Source of the DNA: Tatumella morbirosei
GTDB taxonomy: Bacteria; Pseudomonadota; Gammaproteobacteria; Enterobacterales; Enterobacteriaceae
Assembly (NCBI RefSeq): GCF_000757425.2
Contig: NZ_JPKR02000005.1
Coordinates: 558,001-622,000 of the forward strand
Direction of reading: 5' to 3'
DNA length: 64,000 nucleotides
Positions 50,210 through 57,030 of this stretch are shown here, piece after piece; position 1 is the stretch's first letter, and every line of letters starts with the position of its first letter. The notes under the pieces were generated by a model. It was not told where the DNA came from and did no database searches. It was given only the letters and a program-made list of their open reading frames with translations. The position numbers and the translations under genes were made by a program.

Positions 50210-50235
50210 CCATTTTAATACTCAGGTATTCGCAA

Positions 50236-51495
50236 ATGCCAAAACTAACAGACATGCAGATCCGCGCATGGATAAAGGCCGGGGAGAGGTTTGAGGGTAA
50301 ATCTGACGGTAACGGACTTTATCTTTCCTACCGTGAGAACTACCAGACTCCTGTCTGGCGATTCCGGTATAAATTTGCAGGGAAGTCCCGAGCCATGATG
50401 ATTGGTTCATATGCCGAATTATCACTATCAAAGGCCAGGGAGACAGCAAAAGAGCTATCCGCCCGGGTGTCGCTGGGTTATGACGTAGCCGGAGAGAAGC
50501 AGGAGCGCAAAGCCGAAGCACTGGCAAAGATGGAAGCCGAGAAAAACGCAATGCGGGTATCTGACCTGGCGGCAGAATATTTTGAACGCCAGATACTCAA
50601 CCGCTGGAAGCACCCGGACATCCTTCGCCGCCGCATCGACAAAGATATTAATCCCCATATCGGCAATATGAAGGTTGAGGACGTTAAACCCCGCCATATT
50701 GATGACATGCTGAAGGCTATCGTAGACCGGGGAGCGCCGACCATAGCAACGGACGTTCTACGCTGGACACGCCGCATATTCGATTACGGCATCAAACGTC
50801 ATGCGCTGGAGATTAACCCGTGCTCCGCCTTTGAGGTGTCAGACGCTGGTGGGAAAGAAGTAAGCCGTGACCGGTGGCTGACCCGTGACGAGCTGATACG
50901 GCTATTCCAGGGCATGAGAAATGCCAAAGGGTTCAGTCGTCAGAATGAAATCACATTCAAGCTATTGCTGGCCTTATGTGTTCGTAAGATGGAGTTATGC
51001 GCCGCACAGTGGCAGGAATTCGATTTAGATAAAGCCGTCTGGCACCTGCCGGAAGAACGCAGTAAAAATGGTGACGCCATTGATATACCGCTGCCTCCGC
51101 CTGCCGTTGAATGGCTGAGGGAATTACACACCTTTTCATGTAATAGTAAATGGGTGCTGCCTGCCAGGAAGATGCAAAACAGGATGATCCCCCACATTCA
51201 GGAATCAACCCTGCCGGTAGCGCTGGCAAAAGTCCGGGCTGAACTACCGGATGTGCCAAACTTCACTATTCACGACTTCCGGCGCACAGCGAGGACTCAC
51301 CTTGCTGCGCTGGGCGTAGATCCGGTAGTCGCCGAAAGATGCCTGAATCACCGCATAAAAGGCGTTGAGGGCATCTATAACCGGCATCAATACTATGACG
51401 AACGCCGGGTAGCATTAACCCAGTGGGCGGCCTTGCTGGTGGCATTAGAGACTGGCTCAGAATACAACGTGACGCCGATTAGAAAGGCGAAGTAG
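50236..51495 (+). CDS. int: Tyrosine-type site-specific integrase (DUF4102/P4 type)
   Basis: A 419-residue integrase. The N-terminal DUF4102 domain (PKLTDMQIRAWIKAGERFEGKSDGNGLYL...RFRYKFAGKSRAMMIGSYAELSLSKARETAKEL) is followed by the core-binding SAM-like domain and the catalytic domain. Catalytic residues visible: Arg in LLALCVRKMELCAAQW, HDFRRTAR (His-x-x-Arg), His in LNHRIKG and nucleophile Tyr in GIYNRHQY. It inserts and excises the element. The start at 50236 (MPKLTDM) is preferred over 50200, which falls inside the repeat cluster. It marks the left end of the element. Confidence 0.95.
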   Translation: MPKLTDMQIRAWIKAGERFEGKSDGNGLYLSYRENYQTPVWRFRYKFAGKSRAMMIGSYAELSLSKARETAKELSARVSLGYDVAGEKQERKAEALAKMEAEKNAMRVSDLAAEYFERQILNRWKHPDILRRRIDKDINPHIGNMKVEDVKPRHIDDMLKAIVDRGAPTIATDVLRWTRRIFDYGIKRHALEINPCSAFEVSDAGGKEVSRDRWLTRDELIRLFQGMRNAKGFSRQNEITFKLLLALCVRKMELCAAQWQEFDLDKAVWHLPEERSKNGDAIDIPLPPPAVEWLRELHTFSCNSKWVLPARKMQNRMIPHIQESTLPVALAKVRAELPDVPNFTIHDFRRTARTHLAALGVDPVVAERCLNHRIKGVEGIYNRHQYYDERRVALTQWAALLVALETGSEYNVTPIRKAK

Positions 51496-51588
51496 CAGAG
51501 CAGATTGAGTCTAGCCCGACGGGGCGAAAAGCGGCAAACCTACCGCCTGGCTCAATCCCTTTTTAGGTTTAACGTTATAGGTGACGTG

Positions 51589-52551
51589 ATGGGAAACGAA
51601 GATAAGAGAATACCATTTGTATTTTGTCGCATTAAAAGGGCCGCTGATTTTCTAGGCGTTACCACAGAGGACTTACTTACTCTGGCGGTTACCGGAAAAA
51701 TAACCTTATGTCTAAGACTGGAGGGCATGTTTTCCAGACTTCACCTTGTAGGATCTGTACCCTATTTAACTAAATGGTTTTCATCATTAGATAGCGACCA
51801 TTCTGTAATGGCAATGGCAAAAAAAATATCAAAGCATACATCCTTCTCTATTGACCGGATTTCTTACGACGATGAGAGTAATGATCCAATTTTCAACCCC
51901 CTATTTAGTAAAACCGTATATGCTGACGGAACAGTCTGTGATGATACATCTGATAGCTTCACAGGGAGAGCGTACGGATTATGGGTTCCACAATTAACGG
52001 TAATAACAGAAATAATTAATCGTGGTAAAGCAGATGTCTCTGGTCAATCACTTGGTGTTTACGAAAAAGAAGAAAGCGCACCAAGCCTGTTTTTAATCCC
52101 TATGGCTAAAAATTATAAAGACATTCCTTACCTTGAAGAATTTGAAGAAGAAGATAATTTTGAATATAAATTGGATGTTGTCGATATAGCTGAAAATGAC
52201 CTATGGATCACCGCAGCAGAAGTTCGCCGAATTTTATCGCACAATGGTGACCTATGCGACATGCCTAATATATATATCAGGGATTCAGAGCCCCCACGGC
52301 AGAAGATTGTGGAAAAAATACACATGAACACAGAAAGACACGCCGCCAACCGAGAAGGGTTACTAAAATCAGCCATTAACCTCCTTTCTAAGTATCCAGA
52401 AGAATGTAGAGGCGGAAAGAAAGAAATCAGCGCCGAAAAATGGGCTGATTGCATATTGAAACGCAAGGATGAGATACCGCCTCTAATGATTACAAACAGG
52501 GATGTAATCATTAACAAATTGAGAGAAGCCCTGAATGGTCCCAAAGCATAA
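51589..52551 (+). CDS. Hypothetical element protein with MerR-like N-terminus
   Basis: A 320-residue protein; start at 51589 follows AGGTGACGTG. The first ~35 residues (CRIKRAADFLGVTTEDLLTLAVTGKITLCLRL) look like the short MerR/AlpA-type helix-turn-helix seen in many uncharacterised proteins near integrases of enterobacterial islands. The rest has acidic stretches (EEFEEEDNFEYKLDVVDIAEND) and a C-terminal helical region. More AT-rich than the integrase. Function unknown: a regulator or cargo such as a defence protein are both possible. Confidence 0.6.
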   Translation: MGNEDKRIPFVFCRIKRAADFLGVTTEDLLTLAVTGKITLCLRLEGMFSRLHLVGSVPYLTKWFSSLDSDHSVMAMAKKISKHTSFSIDRISYDDESNDPIFNPLFSKTVYADGTVCDDTSDSFTGRAYGLWVPQLTVITEIINRGKADVSGQSLGVYEKEESAPSLFLIPMAKNYKDIPYLEEFEEEDNFEYKLDVVDIAENDLWITAAEVRRILSHNGDLCDMPNIYIRDSEPPRQKIVEKIHMNTERHAANREGLLKSAINLLSKYPEECRGGKKEISAEKWADCILKRKDEIPPLMITNRDVIINKLREALNGPKA

Positions 52552-52621
52552 TAGTAAAGCTACTATGCCTGTATAGTAAAAATACGCTGACTTACCAATG
52601 TATGTGTATACAGTTAAATTA

Positions 52622-52660
52622 CCCCTAACGCCGCATATCGCGGCATCACCAAGTTAGGGG
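52622..52660 (+). promoter_or_regulatory. alpA leader hairpin sequestering the ribosome site
   Basis: CCCCTAAC (52622-52629) can pair with GTTAGGGG (52653-52660), enclosing an inner stem GCCGC/GCGGC (52630-52634 with 52640-52644). The AGGGG that serves as ribosome site for alpA (ATG 52665) is the 3' strand of the stem. Translation of alpA should therefore need the hairpin to be opened. Upstream, CTGTATA/TATACAG (52569 and 52607) may be an operator. Confidence 0.65.
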
Positions 52661-52664
52661 ACTT

Positions 52665-52892
52665 ATGACTACACACCACGCCACAAGCCACCAGCCATCC
52701 TTTGCACTACCACAGACCGGATATATCCGCCGTTTCCGCCTGGCTGACGCGCTAGGGGTTCACGTTGCCACAGTAGACCGCTGGGTAAAGGCAAAAACTA
52801 TGCCGCAACCCGTGAAGCTGGGAGAAAAAATCACTGCTTTTGATGCGGTTGAGATTAATAACTGGCTGGCAAAGCGGAAGGAGGCAATCTGA
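52665..52892 (+). CDS. alpA: AlpA-family excisionase/regulator
   Basis: A 75-residue protein with the MerR-like winged helix of AlpA: GYIRRFRLADALGVHVATVDRWVKAKTMPQPVKLGEKITAFDAVEINNWLAKRK. AlpA/Vis proteins of P4-like elements activate excision and repress or activate element promoters. The stop overlaps the next start (TGATG). Expression is probably controlled by the leader hairpin. Confidence 0.9.
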   Translation: MTTHHATSHQPSFALPQTGYIRRFRLADALGVHVATVDRWVKAKTMPQPVKLGEKITAFDAVEINNWLAKRKEAI

Positions 52893-53359
52893 TGAAAAGA
52901 AAAAACCACCCGGCACAGGTGGCTGATTCAGATATTCGCATAGTTGATTCTACACCCGATCCGATGGATATCAAGCCGCCTTACAAAGCTGAAACATTCA
53001 GTCTCTATATGCTGACCCACCCAGACGGGATCACCGCACTGGACACCAACGCGCGCACGTTTGAGGATTTTGAGAAGAACGGCACAGGTAAACAATTCTA
53101 CACCACCTGCTTACATACTGACGTTGCCAAACTCCGTAATCAGTATGGCGTTGATGTATCTGGCGAACCGGTCAAATACGTTTCACGTCACGGGTACAGC
53201 ACCAACTTTACCAGCTACCGGATTGCTGACCGTAAGGCCGCAGCCCGGGCCGTTGTCCTGGTAAACCGTTGGCGTACTGAGCGTGGAGAATGTCACCTGC
53301 CGGCCGAATATTCGCAGCAGCTTATTAACCAGTTCCCGGACACTGCCGACCTGAAATAA
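52892..53359 (+). CDS. Phage-type winged-helix (HTH_39-like) protein
   Basis: A 155-residue protein. Residues ~38-130 (TLSLYM-like FSLYMLTHPDGITALDTNA, CLHTDVAKLRNQYGVDV, KYVSRHGYSTNFTSYRIAD) resemble the small winged-helix domain common in phage early regions: a trigger segment, a helix with LR, then a beta-wing. Function unknown; a DNA-binding early regulator is my inference. Coupled to alpA. Confidence 0.6.
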   Translation: MKRKNHPAQVADSDIRIVDSTPDPMDIKPPYKAETFSLYMLTHPDGITALDTNARTFEDFEKNGTGKQFYTTCLHTDVAKLRNQYGVDVSGEPVKYVSRHGYSTNFTSYRIADRKAAARAVVLVNRWRTERGECHLPAEYSQQLINQFPDTADLK

Positions 53360-53372
53360 CGGAGCCTGAAAA

Positions 53373-53954
53373 ATGAAAAATATCAGATTAACTTCTGAGG
53401 CCGCCCCTCAGTCTGAGTATGGATTTAGCAATATTAATCCTGCCAGTGAAGACCATATTTCAGTCATCAGATTCGAAGGGAAAACCATTCGAATTGTGAA
53501 TATCAGCGGTGAGCCGTGGTTTATTGCTAAAGATATTTGTGATGCGTTGGAAATGGCAGATCACTTAGTTGCCTTACGCCGCCTGGATGACGATGAAAAG
53601 GGGGAGTATTTAATACCTACCCCTGGCGGCAACCAGCACATGCGGACAGTTCAGGAGTCAGGTTTCTACAAGCTGATTTCCCGCAGCCGTAAAGCAACGA
53701 TTCCCGGCACATTCGCCCACGGCTTCACCAACTGGGTGTTCCGTGAAGTGATCCCATCTATCCGCAAAACCGGCTCCTATGGCGTCCCGTTCGCGTTCCT
53801 GAATGATCACAGTAAACGCCAGGCAGCCTATGACAAAAAGGCCAGTAAGCGCGGTAAAGACCTGCAAGCCTGCAAAGGTGAGAAAGCCCGGTTAATCGCC
53901 GAAGAAGCTGAGTTATGGCGCAAGTACCAGCCGCAATTGCCGGAGGTTCACTGA
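53373..53954 (+). CDS. BRO-N domain antirepressor-type protein
   Basis: A 193-residue protein. BRO-N domain at about residues 28-130: ISVIRFEGKTIRIVNISGEPWFIAKDICDALEM, LDDDEKGEYLI and FYKLISRSRKATIPGTFAHGFTNWVFREVIPSIRKTGSYG. Such proteins act as phage antirepressors or DNA-binding regulators. The C-terminal ~50 residues are charged and helical (KKASKRGKDLQACKGEKARLIAEEAE). A good ribosome site, ACGGAG, precedes the ATG. The stop overlaps the next start. Confidence 0.88.
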   Translation: MKNIRLTSEAAPQSEYGFSNINPASEDHISVIRFEGKTIRIVNISGEPWFIAKDICDALEMADHLVALRRLDDDEKGEYLIPTPGGNQHMRTVQESGFYKLISRSRKATIPGTFAHGFTNWVFREVIPSIRKTGSYGVPFAFLNDHSKRQAAYDKKASKRGKDLQACKGEKARLIAEEAELWRKYQPQLPEVH

Positions 53955-54136
53955 TGACCCCACAAAAGCCAAAACGCCGCTTCAGAGACTCACATGGCCA
54001 CATTGTCGCGCCTATGGGAATGAGTGCGGGTTGTGTTGTGTTTATGCGTGAAGGTTACCCGCATCCATGCCAGCAGCCGCTGGAGAAATTCAAAGCTGAG
54101 TATGTGGAGGTGACTGATGATTGCCGTCCAGAGTAA
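53954..54136 (+). CDS. Small DUF4222-like phage protein
   Basis: A 60-residue protein (MTPQKPKRRFRDSHGHIVAP, GCVVFMREGYPHPCQQPLEKFKAEYVEV). The pattern of a KOW-like small beta-domain with REGYxHPC matches the DUF4222 proteins of enterobacterial phages. Start overlaps the preceding stop (TGATG). No known function. Confidence 0.75.
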   Translation: MTPQKPKRRFRDSHGHIVAPMGMSAGCVVFMREGYPHPCQQPLEKFKAEYVEVTDDCRPE

Positions 54137-54571
54137 TGCCCTGTCACTGGCTGGCCTGTTATCAATTGTTATGGTTGAGAACCTAACAAAACCTGACATT
54201 CATCAGCCAAATATTTGTCCGATGTTCGAGCCTTACATACCCGTAATCCGGGTATCTACACCGCGATGCGGGGAAGGTTTTTCGGACATCACCACGCGAG
54301 AGAATACTTTTGCTAAGGGCAAAAAAAAGAGCAACGTTGCGAGCGTTGCCCTTTCGACTACAGCCAATAGTTATCAGACTCTGGCTGCCTTTCTTAGCAG
54401 GATTAATGCTCAGCGCTTAGCAGAACACATTTCTGAACCATTCTCACTACAAAGACTGCCAGTATTCCTTTTCAGGAACAGAAGGTGGCAGGTCGAGTAT
54501 ACAACTGCCACAAGGCATACAACTAAAAACTTACTTCTGAACTTCAATTACTTTGCCTCGTTAACTACTAA
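54137..54571. other. 435-base stretch without a supported gene
   Basis: No plus-strand CDS is credible here; a long plus frame that spans it is an antisense shadow of the gene at 54572-54751 joined to the Icd-like gene. It contains the terminator described next. A 23-codon minus-strand frame near 54470 lacks a ribosome site. Confidence 0.5.
54321..54349 (-). terminator. Terminator of the minus-strand ribbon-helix-helix gene
   Basis: On the minus strand GCAACG-ctcgcaa-CGTTGC is followed by TC and then eight T (A at 54321-54328). It lies about 220 bases past the stop of the 54572-54751 gene, the only minus-strand gene nearby, and supports that gene being real. Confidence 0.75.
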
Positions 54572-54751
54572 TCAGCCTTTTGGTTCAATGCCGCGAGATT
54601 GTAACTCTTTTCGGATAATCCGCTTAATCCAAGCAGCCAGGGATTCGTCCCCGTCCTGTTGTTGGGCAGCTTCCATCAATTCCCTGAGTTCAGGATCAAG
54701 CCTGAATTGGAATGGTGGATTGCCTCTACGTTCATTCTTGTGTGTTGACAC
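54572..54751 (-). CDS. Ribbon-helix-helix (Arc-like) small regulator
   Basis: A 59-residue minus-strand ORF starting with GTG at 54751. The N-terminal basic stretch STHKNERRGNPP is followed by a beta-strand FQFRLDPELRELM, helix A, and helix B in ESLAAWIKRIIRKEL, the pattern of ribbon-helix-helix repressors. It is the only minus-strand gene in the element and is divergent from the Icd-like gene. A perfect 11-bp inverted repeat in the gap between them is its probable operator. Likely the immunity or early-gene repressor, though that is inference. Confidence 0.72.
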   Translation of the reverse strand: MSTHKNERRGNPPFQFRLDPELRELMEAAQQQDGDESLAAWIKRIIRKELQSRGIEPKG

Positions 54752-54763
54752 GTTAGCTACACC

Positions 54764-54801
54764 GATAGTAATGTATATATGTGTGATGACACATTACTAT
54801 C
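54764..54801. promoter_or_regulatory. Inverted-repeat operator between the RHH regulator and the Icd-like operon
   Basis: GATAGTAATGT (54764-54774) and ACATTACTATC (54791-54801) are perfect 11-bp inverted repeats 16 bases apart, with a smaller GTGT-gatg-ACAC dyad (54781-54792) between. A TTGACA at 54745-54750 could be a plus-strand -35 box. The position, between divergent genes, suits an operator for the adjacent regulator. Confidence 0.65.
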
Positions 54802-54890
54802 ACATGATACAAAAAACAATGCCCCGCAGTGGTGGAACACTGGCAGGGCATCTAACAACCACCGATAGCGAAAGTATCGAGGAAGCTGTA

Positions 54891-55121
54891 ATGCAGAATA
54901 TCACACCCGCACAAGGGCGGCACTCGCTCACCCAAAATTCAGGCGCTGACGCTGTGTCATTCGTCTGGATTATCGCCGCAGTTCGCCGTGGCTGTCCGAC
55001 CGTTAAGGCCACAATCTACCATATCGCCGCCGCGACAGAGCGCGAAGCCCGCCGGACGCTGGCAAAAGATCACGTTTGCTTCTTTGCCGGCCGTATTCGC
55101 CAGGGGGTTAGCAATGCGTAA
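54891..55121 (+). CDS. Icd-like host cell-division inhibitor
   Basis: A 76-residue protein. DAVSFVWIIAAVRRGCPTVKATIYHIAAATEREARRTLAKDHVCFFAGRIR is characteristic of the Icd-like family of P1, P4 and related elements, linked to inhibition of host division. ATG at 54891 follows GAGGAAG. An antisense-derived long frame upstream is not part of it. First gene of a chain of overlapping genes that runs to the primase. Confidence 0.85.
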   Translation: MQNITPAQGRHSLTQNSGADAVSFVWIIAAVRRGCPTVKATIYHIAAATEREARRTLAKDHVCFFAGRIRQGVSNA

Positions 55122-55293
55122 TCACTTTGATGTGCGCGGCTATGCCGTCAATAAGCGCGGCCTGACCGTGGGGATCGCCTACCAAATCGTTTCCTCTGAC
55201 GTTAAACACGCTACGGCCCACGCAATGAGCCGGGCGCAGCAGGAAGGATTTACTCATATCCGTATCAACTATACGCGGGAGGTTCGGGTATGA
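55114..55293 (+). CDS. Small conserved phage protein
   Basis: A 59-residue protein (MRNHFDVRGYAVNKRGLTVG, IAYQIVSSDVKHATAHAMSR, AQQEGFTHIRINYTREVRV). Start lies eight bases before the previous stop. It reads as a small alpha/beta domain; I recall similar proteins next to Icd-like genes in enterobacterial prophages. Function unknown. Confidence 0.7.
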   Translation: MRNHFDVRGYAVNKRGLTVGIAYQIVSSDVKHATAHAMSRAQQEGFTHIRINYTREVRV

Positions 55294-55946
55294 ACGCCAT
55301 TACCCTGAGCAACAGCAACCTGCCACTGGTGGAGTACAAAGGCCAGCGCGTTGTGACCTTTGCCATGATTGACGAGGCGCACCAGCGCCCAAACGGTACA
55401 GCCTCCGCAGCCTTTCGCCGTCACCGTGACCGCTTCACCAAAGGCAAGCATTACGTTGAGCTAAACGCCGAGCAGATCCGCGAAGAAATAAAAGTCACTG
55501 GGTACGTTAAACGTACCGAGTTAAAGGGGAAGGCATCCACCGACATTAAACGTCGCTGGATAGTTAGTGACCTATTCCCCATTAAATCAAGCCACGGGAT
55601 TGTTATCACCGAGCTGGGGTATCTGCTGCTTACAAAACCCTTTAACGATGATTTAGCGTGGCAGGTTCAAGAACAACTGGTAGAGGCCTACTTTCGGCCT
55701 AACCCGCACTTCTCCGACATTCGGCCTGTACTCATTCCGAGCATTCAGGAACTGGAAGCCATGCCCCTGAGTGAAGCGCAGAACCTACTGGCAGCAGCCG
55801 AGCATAAATCCCACTGGCGACACGGGAAGCACGGCAGCGCAGAAATGAGCCAGCGCAAACGTGAGTTGAAGGTATTACGCCCAGCTATCAAACGTATTAC
55901 CGCACTAATTCAGATAACAATCCCCGGACTGGAGGCAGTGAAGTGA
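55290..55946 (+). CDS. ORF6N-domain DNA-binding protein
   Basis: A 218-residue protein. The ORF6N domain spans about residues 10-125: LPLVEYKGQRVVTFAMIDEAHQRPNGTASAAFRRHRDRFTKGKHYVEL and ELGYLLLTKPFNDDLAWQVQEQLVEAYF. A basic C-terminal tail follows. ORF6N proteins occur as phage antirepressors or regulators. Overlaps both neighbours by four bases (ATGA). Confidence 0.85.
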   Translation: MNAITLSNSNLPLVEYKGQRVVTFAMIDEAHQRPNGTASAAFRRHRDRFTKGKHYVELNAEQIREEIKVTGYVKRTELKGKASTDIKRRWIVSDLFPIKSSHGIVITELGYLLLTKPFNDDLAWQVQEQLVEAYFRPNPHFSDIRPVLIPSIQELEAMPLSEAQNLLAAAEHKSHWRHGKHGSAEMSQRKRELKVLRPAIKRITALIQITIPGLEAVK

Positions 55947-56110
55947 GCCAGAAGAACAATAACGATGCTTTAGACGCACTGAGCAAAATTAAAAGCCTGT
56001 TATCTGCCGCCATGTTTATGACGAAAGACGGTAAAGAGTCAGAGTTACGTTTTGAGCTTATGGAAGTGGCGCATGACACCGCTGCCCATGTACTGGAGGG
56101 TTGCCAATGA
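55943..56110 (+). CDS. Tiny helical protein A of a coupled gene series
   Basis: A 55-residue protein with GTG start (SQKNNNDALDALSKIKSLLS, AAMFMTKDGKESELRF, ELMEVAHDTAAHVLEGCQ). Its length and helix-acidic loop-helix plan resemble the three genes that follow, though the QAE-W motif is not kept. Start overlaps the ORF6N stop; stop overlaps gene B. Function unknown. Confidence 0.6.
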   Translation: MSQKNNNDALDALSKIKSLLSAAMFMTKDGKESELRFELMEVAHDTAAHVLEGCQ

Positions 56111-56286
56111 TCCAGCAATTAAGCCTTCAGGAAGTGATGTGCCGCATACAGCAGGCAGAAACAGTATTGACTGTTTGGCTTCATTCGATGACGACAGATG
56201 ACGGAAAAGCGCCGGATATGGTTGATGCCGTACTCACTATTCTTTCTGGGTTGGCTGATGCCCTGGCTATGGAGGCTGACTTATGA
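56107..56286 (+). CDS. Tiny helical protein B (QAExVL..W family)
   Basis: A 59-residue protein: EVMCRIQQAETVLTVWLHSM, an acidic loop (TTDDGKAPD), then MVDAVLTILSGLADALAMEADL. The QQAETVLTVW segment and the helix containing ILSGLADA align with proteins C and D, showing paralogy. ATGA overlaps at both ends. No known function. Confidence 0.7.
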   Translation: MIQQLSLQEVMCRIQQAETVLTVWLHSMTTDDGKAPDMVDAVLTILSGLADALAMEADL

Positions 56287-56480
56287 GCCGTGATCATACT
56301 TTAGAACAAGTCGCAGAAATGGCACATCAAGCGGAAATCGTATGCAGGATGTGGGAGGACTACCCACACAGCATGGCAGATAGTGAGGTTTCAGCTATGG
56401 CAACACTGTTAAGACGCTTGTCAGGCAATGTCGCAGCGTGGCTAATCGAAGAGCAGGCAGAAAAGGATCGCGGGCAATGA
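56283..56480 (+). CDS. Tiny helical protein C (QAExVL..W family)
   Basis: A 65-residue protein: LEQVAEMAHQAEIVCRMWED, loop YPHSMADSE, then VSAMATLLRRLSGNVAAWLIEEQAEKD. The same HQAEIVCRMW and LLRRLSGNVAAW pattern as B and D. ATGA overlap with both neighbours. Confidence 0.7.
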   Translation: MSRDHTLEQVAEMAHQAEIVCRMWEDYPHSMADSEVSAMATLLRRLSGNVAAWLIEEQAEKDRGQ

Positions 56481-56686
56481 CAATCCAGCTTGTAGACGCA
56501 GCATGTCAGGTTGAACAGGCAGAGGCCGTGCTGTCTATGTGGCTGGAATTTACCAGCGACAAAGAAGAAGCCAGCAAAATAGGCGCAATCCTCACTCTTT
56601 TATACGGCGTATATCAGGCAATTGACCGGGCAAATCAGGAAATCAGCGACTTAAAGCACCCGCAATTAAAGGAGCGCAGAGCATGA
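56477..56686 (+). CDS. Tiny helical protein D (QAExVL..W family)
   Basis: A 69-residue protein: DAACQVEQAEAVLSMWLEF, loop TSDKEEASK, then IGAILTLLYGVYQAIDRANQEI and a short basic tail. Shares EQAEAVLSMW with B and C. The start at 56477 overlaps the C stop; an upstream in-frame ATG at 56438 lies inside gene C. Function unknown. Confidence 0.7.
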   Translation: MTIQLVDAACQVEQAEAVLSMWLEFTSDKEEASKIGAILTLLYGVYQAIDRANQEISDLKHPQLKERRA

Positions 56687-57030
56687 TTACTAAGAATTTC
56701 CGGCTCAATGCGCTGGCTAACCAGTACGCAGCAGCACTGTACGATCATGTGACCACCAGCAACCATGGCGAATACTTCATGATTGACGCAGGCGGTGAGG
56801 CTATAAGGGTGGAGATATTGGGTGGCATCAAAGGAATGCGCCACCTGGTTGATGGGTTCGCACTGGAGGCTCTGAAAGAGAGTTATCCGGCGGCGCAGTG
56901 GGAAGATATTTGCATTGCTGTCCTGTCCCGTTGTGTTAATCGTGACGGCCTGACGGATACGGGCCGAAGCACCTGGGAAAGCATGGTTAGTGATATGGGG
57001 TCAACAGTCGCGGGAGGGAGTCATGCGTAA
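56683..57030 (+). CDS. Hypothetical element protein
   Basis: A 115-residue protein I do not recognise (MITKNFRLNALANQYAAALY, GEYFMIDAGGEAIRVEILGG, CIAVLSRCVNRDGLTDTG). Start overlaps gene D (ATGA); stop overlaps the primase start by eight bases. Position suggests a role linked to replication. Confidence 0.6.
   Translation: MITKNFRLNALANQYAAALYDHVTTSNHGEYFMIDAGGEAIRVEILGGIKGMRHLVDGFALEALKESYPAAQWEDICIAVLSRCVNRDGLTDTGRSTWESMVSDMGSTVAGGSHA

Noticed and set aside
50047-50235. tRNA gene as attachment site
   Set aside because: No cloverleaf-forming sequence was found between yicC and the integrase.
54470-54545. 23-codon minus-strand frame (MPCGSC...) as a toxin peptide
   Set aside because: No ribosome site, no hydrophobic segment and no partner RNA seen.
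54117-54890. Front part of a 334-codon plus frame
   Set aside because: It reads antisense through the ribbon-helix-helix gene and its terminator; only the part from 54891 (Icd-like) has coding features.
56990-57022. Upstream start for the primase
   Set aside because: It lies inside the preceding gene; the ATG at 57023 follows GGGAGGGAG and begins as expected.
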